This document shows, one piece after another, positions 63,875 to 64,000 of a DNA stretch of 64,000 nucleotides. This stretch comes from Acanthopleura granulata (lineage: Eukaryota; Mollusca; Polyplacophora; Chitonida; Chitonidae), in the NCBI GenBank assembly GCA_016165875.1, contig JABBOT010000017.1, positions 193,501-257,500 of the forward strand, given 5' to 3'. The notes under the pieces are model-generated. The model ran no database searches, had not been told where the DNA came from, and saw nothing but the letters and a program-made list of their open reading frames with translations. Position 1 is the first letter of the stretch; the number at the start of each line of letters is the position of its first letter. Made by a program: the position numbers and the translations under genes.

Positions 63875-64000
63875 TTATTTATCATTGAGCCAGTCTTCAA
63901 TGACATCATCTGATTTATCATTGAGGTCTGGCCACCTGGCCTTGATTAGCTCATCTATTTTACCACTGAGGTGTGATAACTCCTCAACTAGATCATCTAT
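63875..64000 (-). CDS. C-terminal end of an unidentified protein, runs off the window
   Basis: The minus strand is open from the window edge to TAA (63875-63877), 41 codons. It is rich in Asp, Glu, Leu and Lys with a helical, amphipathic look (LVEELSHLSGKIDELIKARW, then DDVIEDWLNDK). No family recognised. It could be the last exon of a host gene or the end of a mobile-element protein. The composition is coding-like, but the length is too short to be sure. Confidence 0.4.
   Translation of the reverse strand: MDDLVEELSHLSGKIDELIKARWPDLNDKSDDVIEDWLNDK

Noticed and set aside
1..64000. CRISPR arrays, operons, prophages or bacterial-type gene clusters
   Set aside because: None seen; spliced gene structure, SINEs and LINEs show animal nuclear DNA.

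Overview
This is animal nuclear DNA, most likely from a mollusc. It is AT-rich with few genes, contains a spliced C2H2 zinc-finger gene with a very long intron, and is dotted with short tRNA-derived repeats. Their shared core (GGAGGAAACCGGGC, then GGAAACCCACG) and tail (TTACGCCGTACTCAAGAATATTTCACTTA in degenerate forms, then TAAATAAAT) match what I know of the molluscan V-SINE superfamily (for example RUDI). The host call is an inference; nothing in the window names a species.

Left part (1-26,100): one minus-strand gene fits the sequence. A 17-codon first coding exon (25,514-25,566) with a perfect CAG|GTGAGT donor is phase-compatible with a large last exon (1,767-2,712) encoding a proline-rich N-terminal half, four C2H2 fingers (the second atypical) and an acidic Asp/Ser/His tail. 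The intron between them is about 22.8 kb. A promoter-like block (CCAAT, GC-box, E-box, TATA-like element) lies just upstream of exon 1 at about 25,860-26,030. The intron holds SINE copies, a shared 0.3-kb repeat here called R, a (TA)27 array, an E-box cluster around a 22-bp perfect palindrome, and a candidate cysteine-rich exon at 4,788-4,916.

Middle (26,100-49,000): no convincing gene. There are GC-richer islands, a cluster of CRE-like sites, a second SINE+R composite (30,809-31,353) and more SINE fragments.

Right part (49,000-64,000): repeat-dense. It has a LINE 3' remnant (+ strand, about 49,850-50,270), a MITE-like element with inverted ends (52,215-52,447), head-to-head SINEs forming a large inverted repeat (about 55,484-55,782), a full-length SINE with a perfect 12-bp target-site duplication (56,560-56,816), a 146-bp GACA/GGCA microsatellite, and a decayed I-group-like non-LTR retrotransposon on the minus strand (about 59,215-62,490) with endonuclease, reverse transcriptase and RNase H remnants. 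The last 126 bases carry the C-terminus of an unidentified minus-strand reading frame that runs off the window.

No operon, CRISPR array or clear multi-gene system is present. The best leads are the long-intron zinc-finger gene, the cysteine-rich exon, the SINE/R mosaic and the E-box/palindrome cluster.
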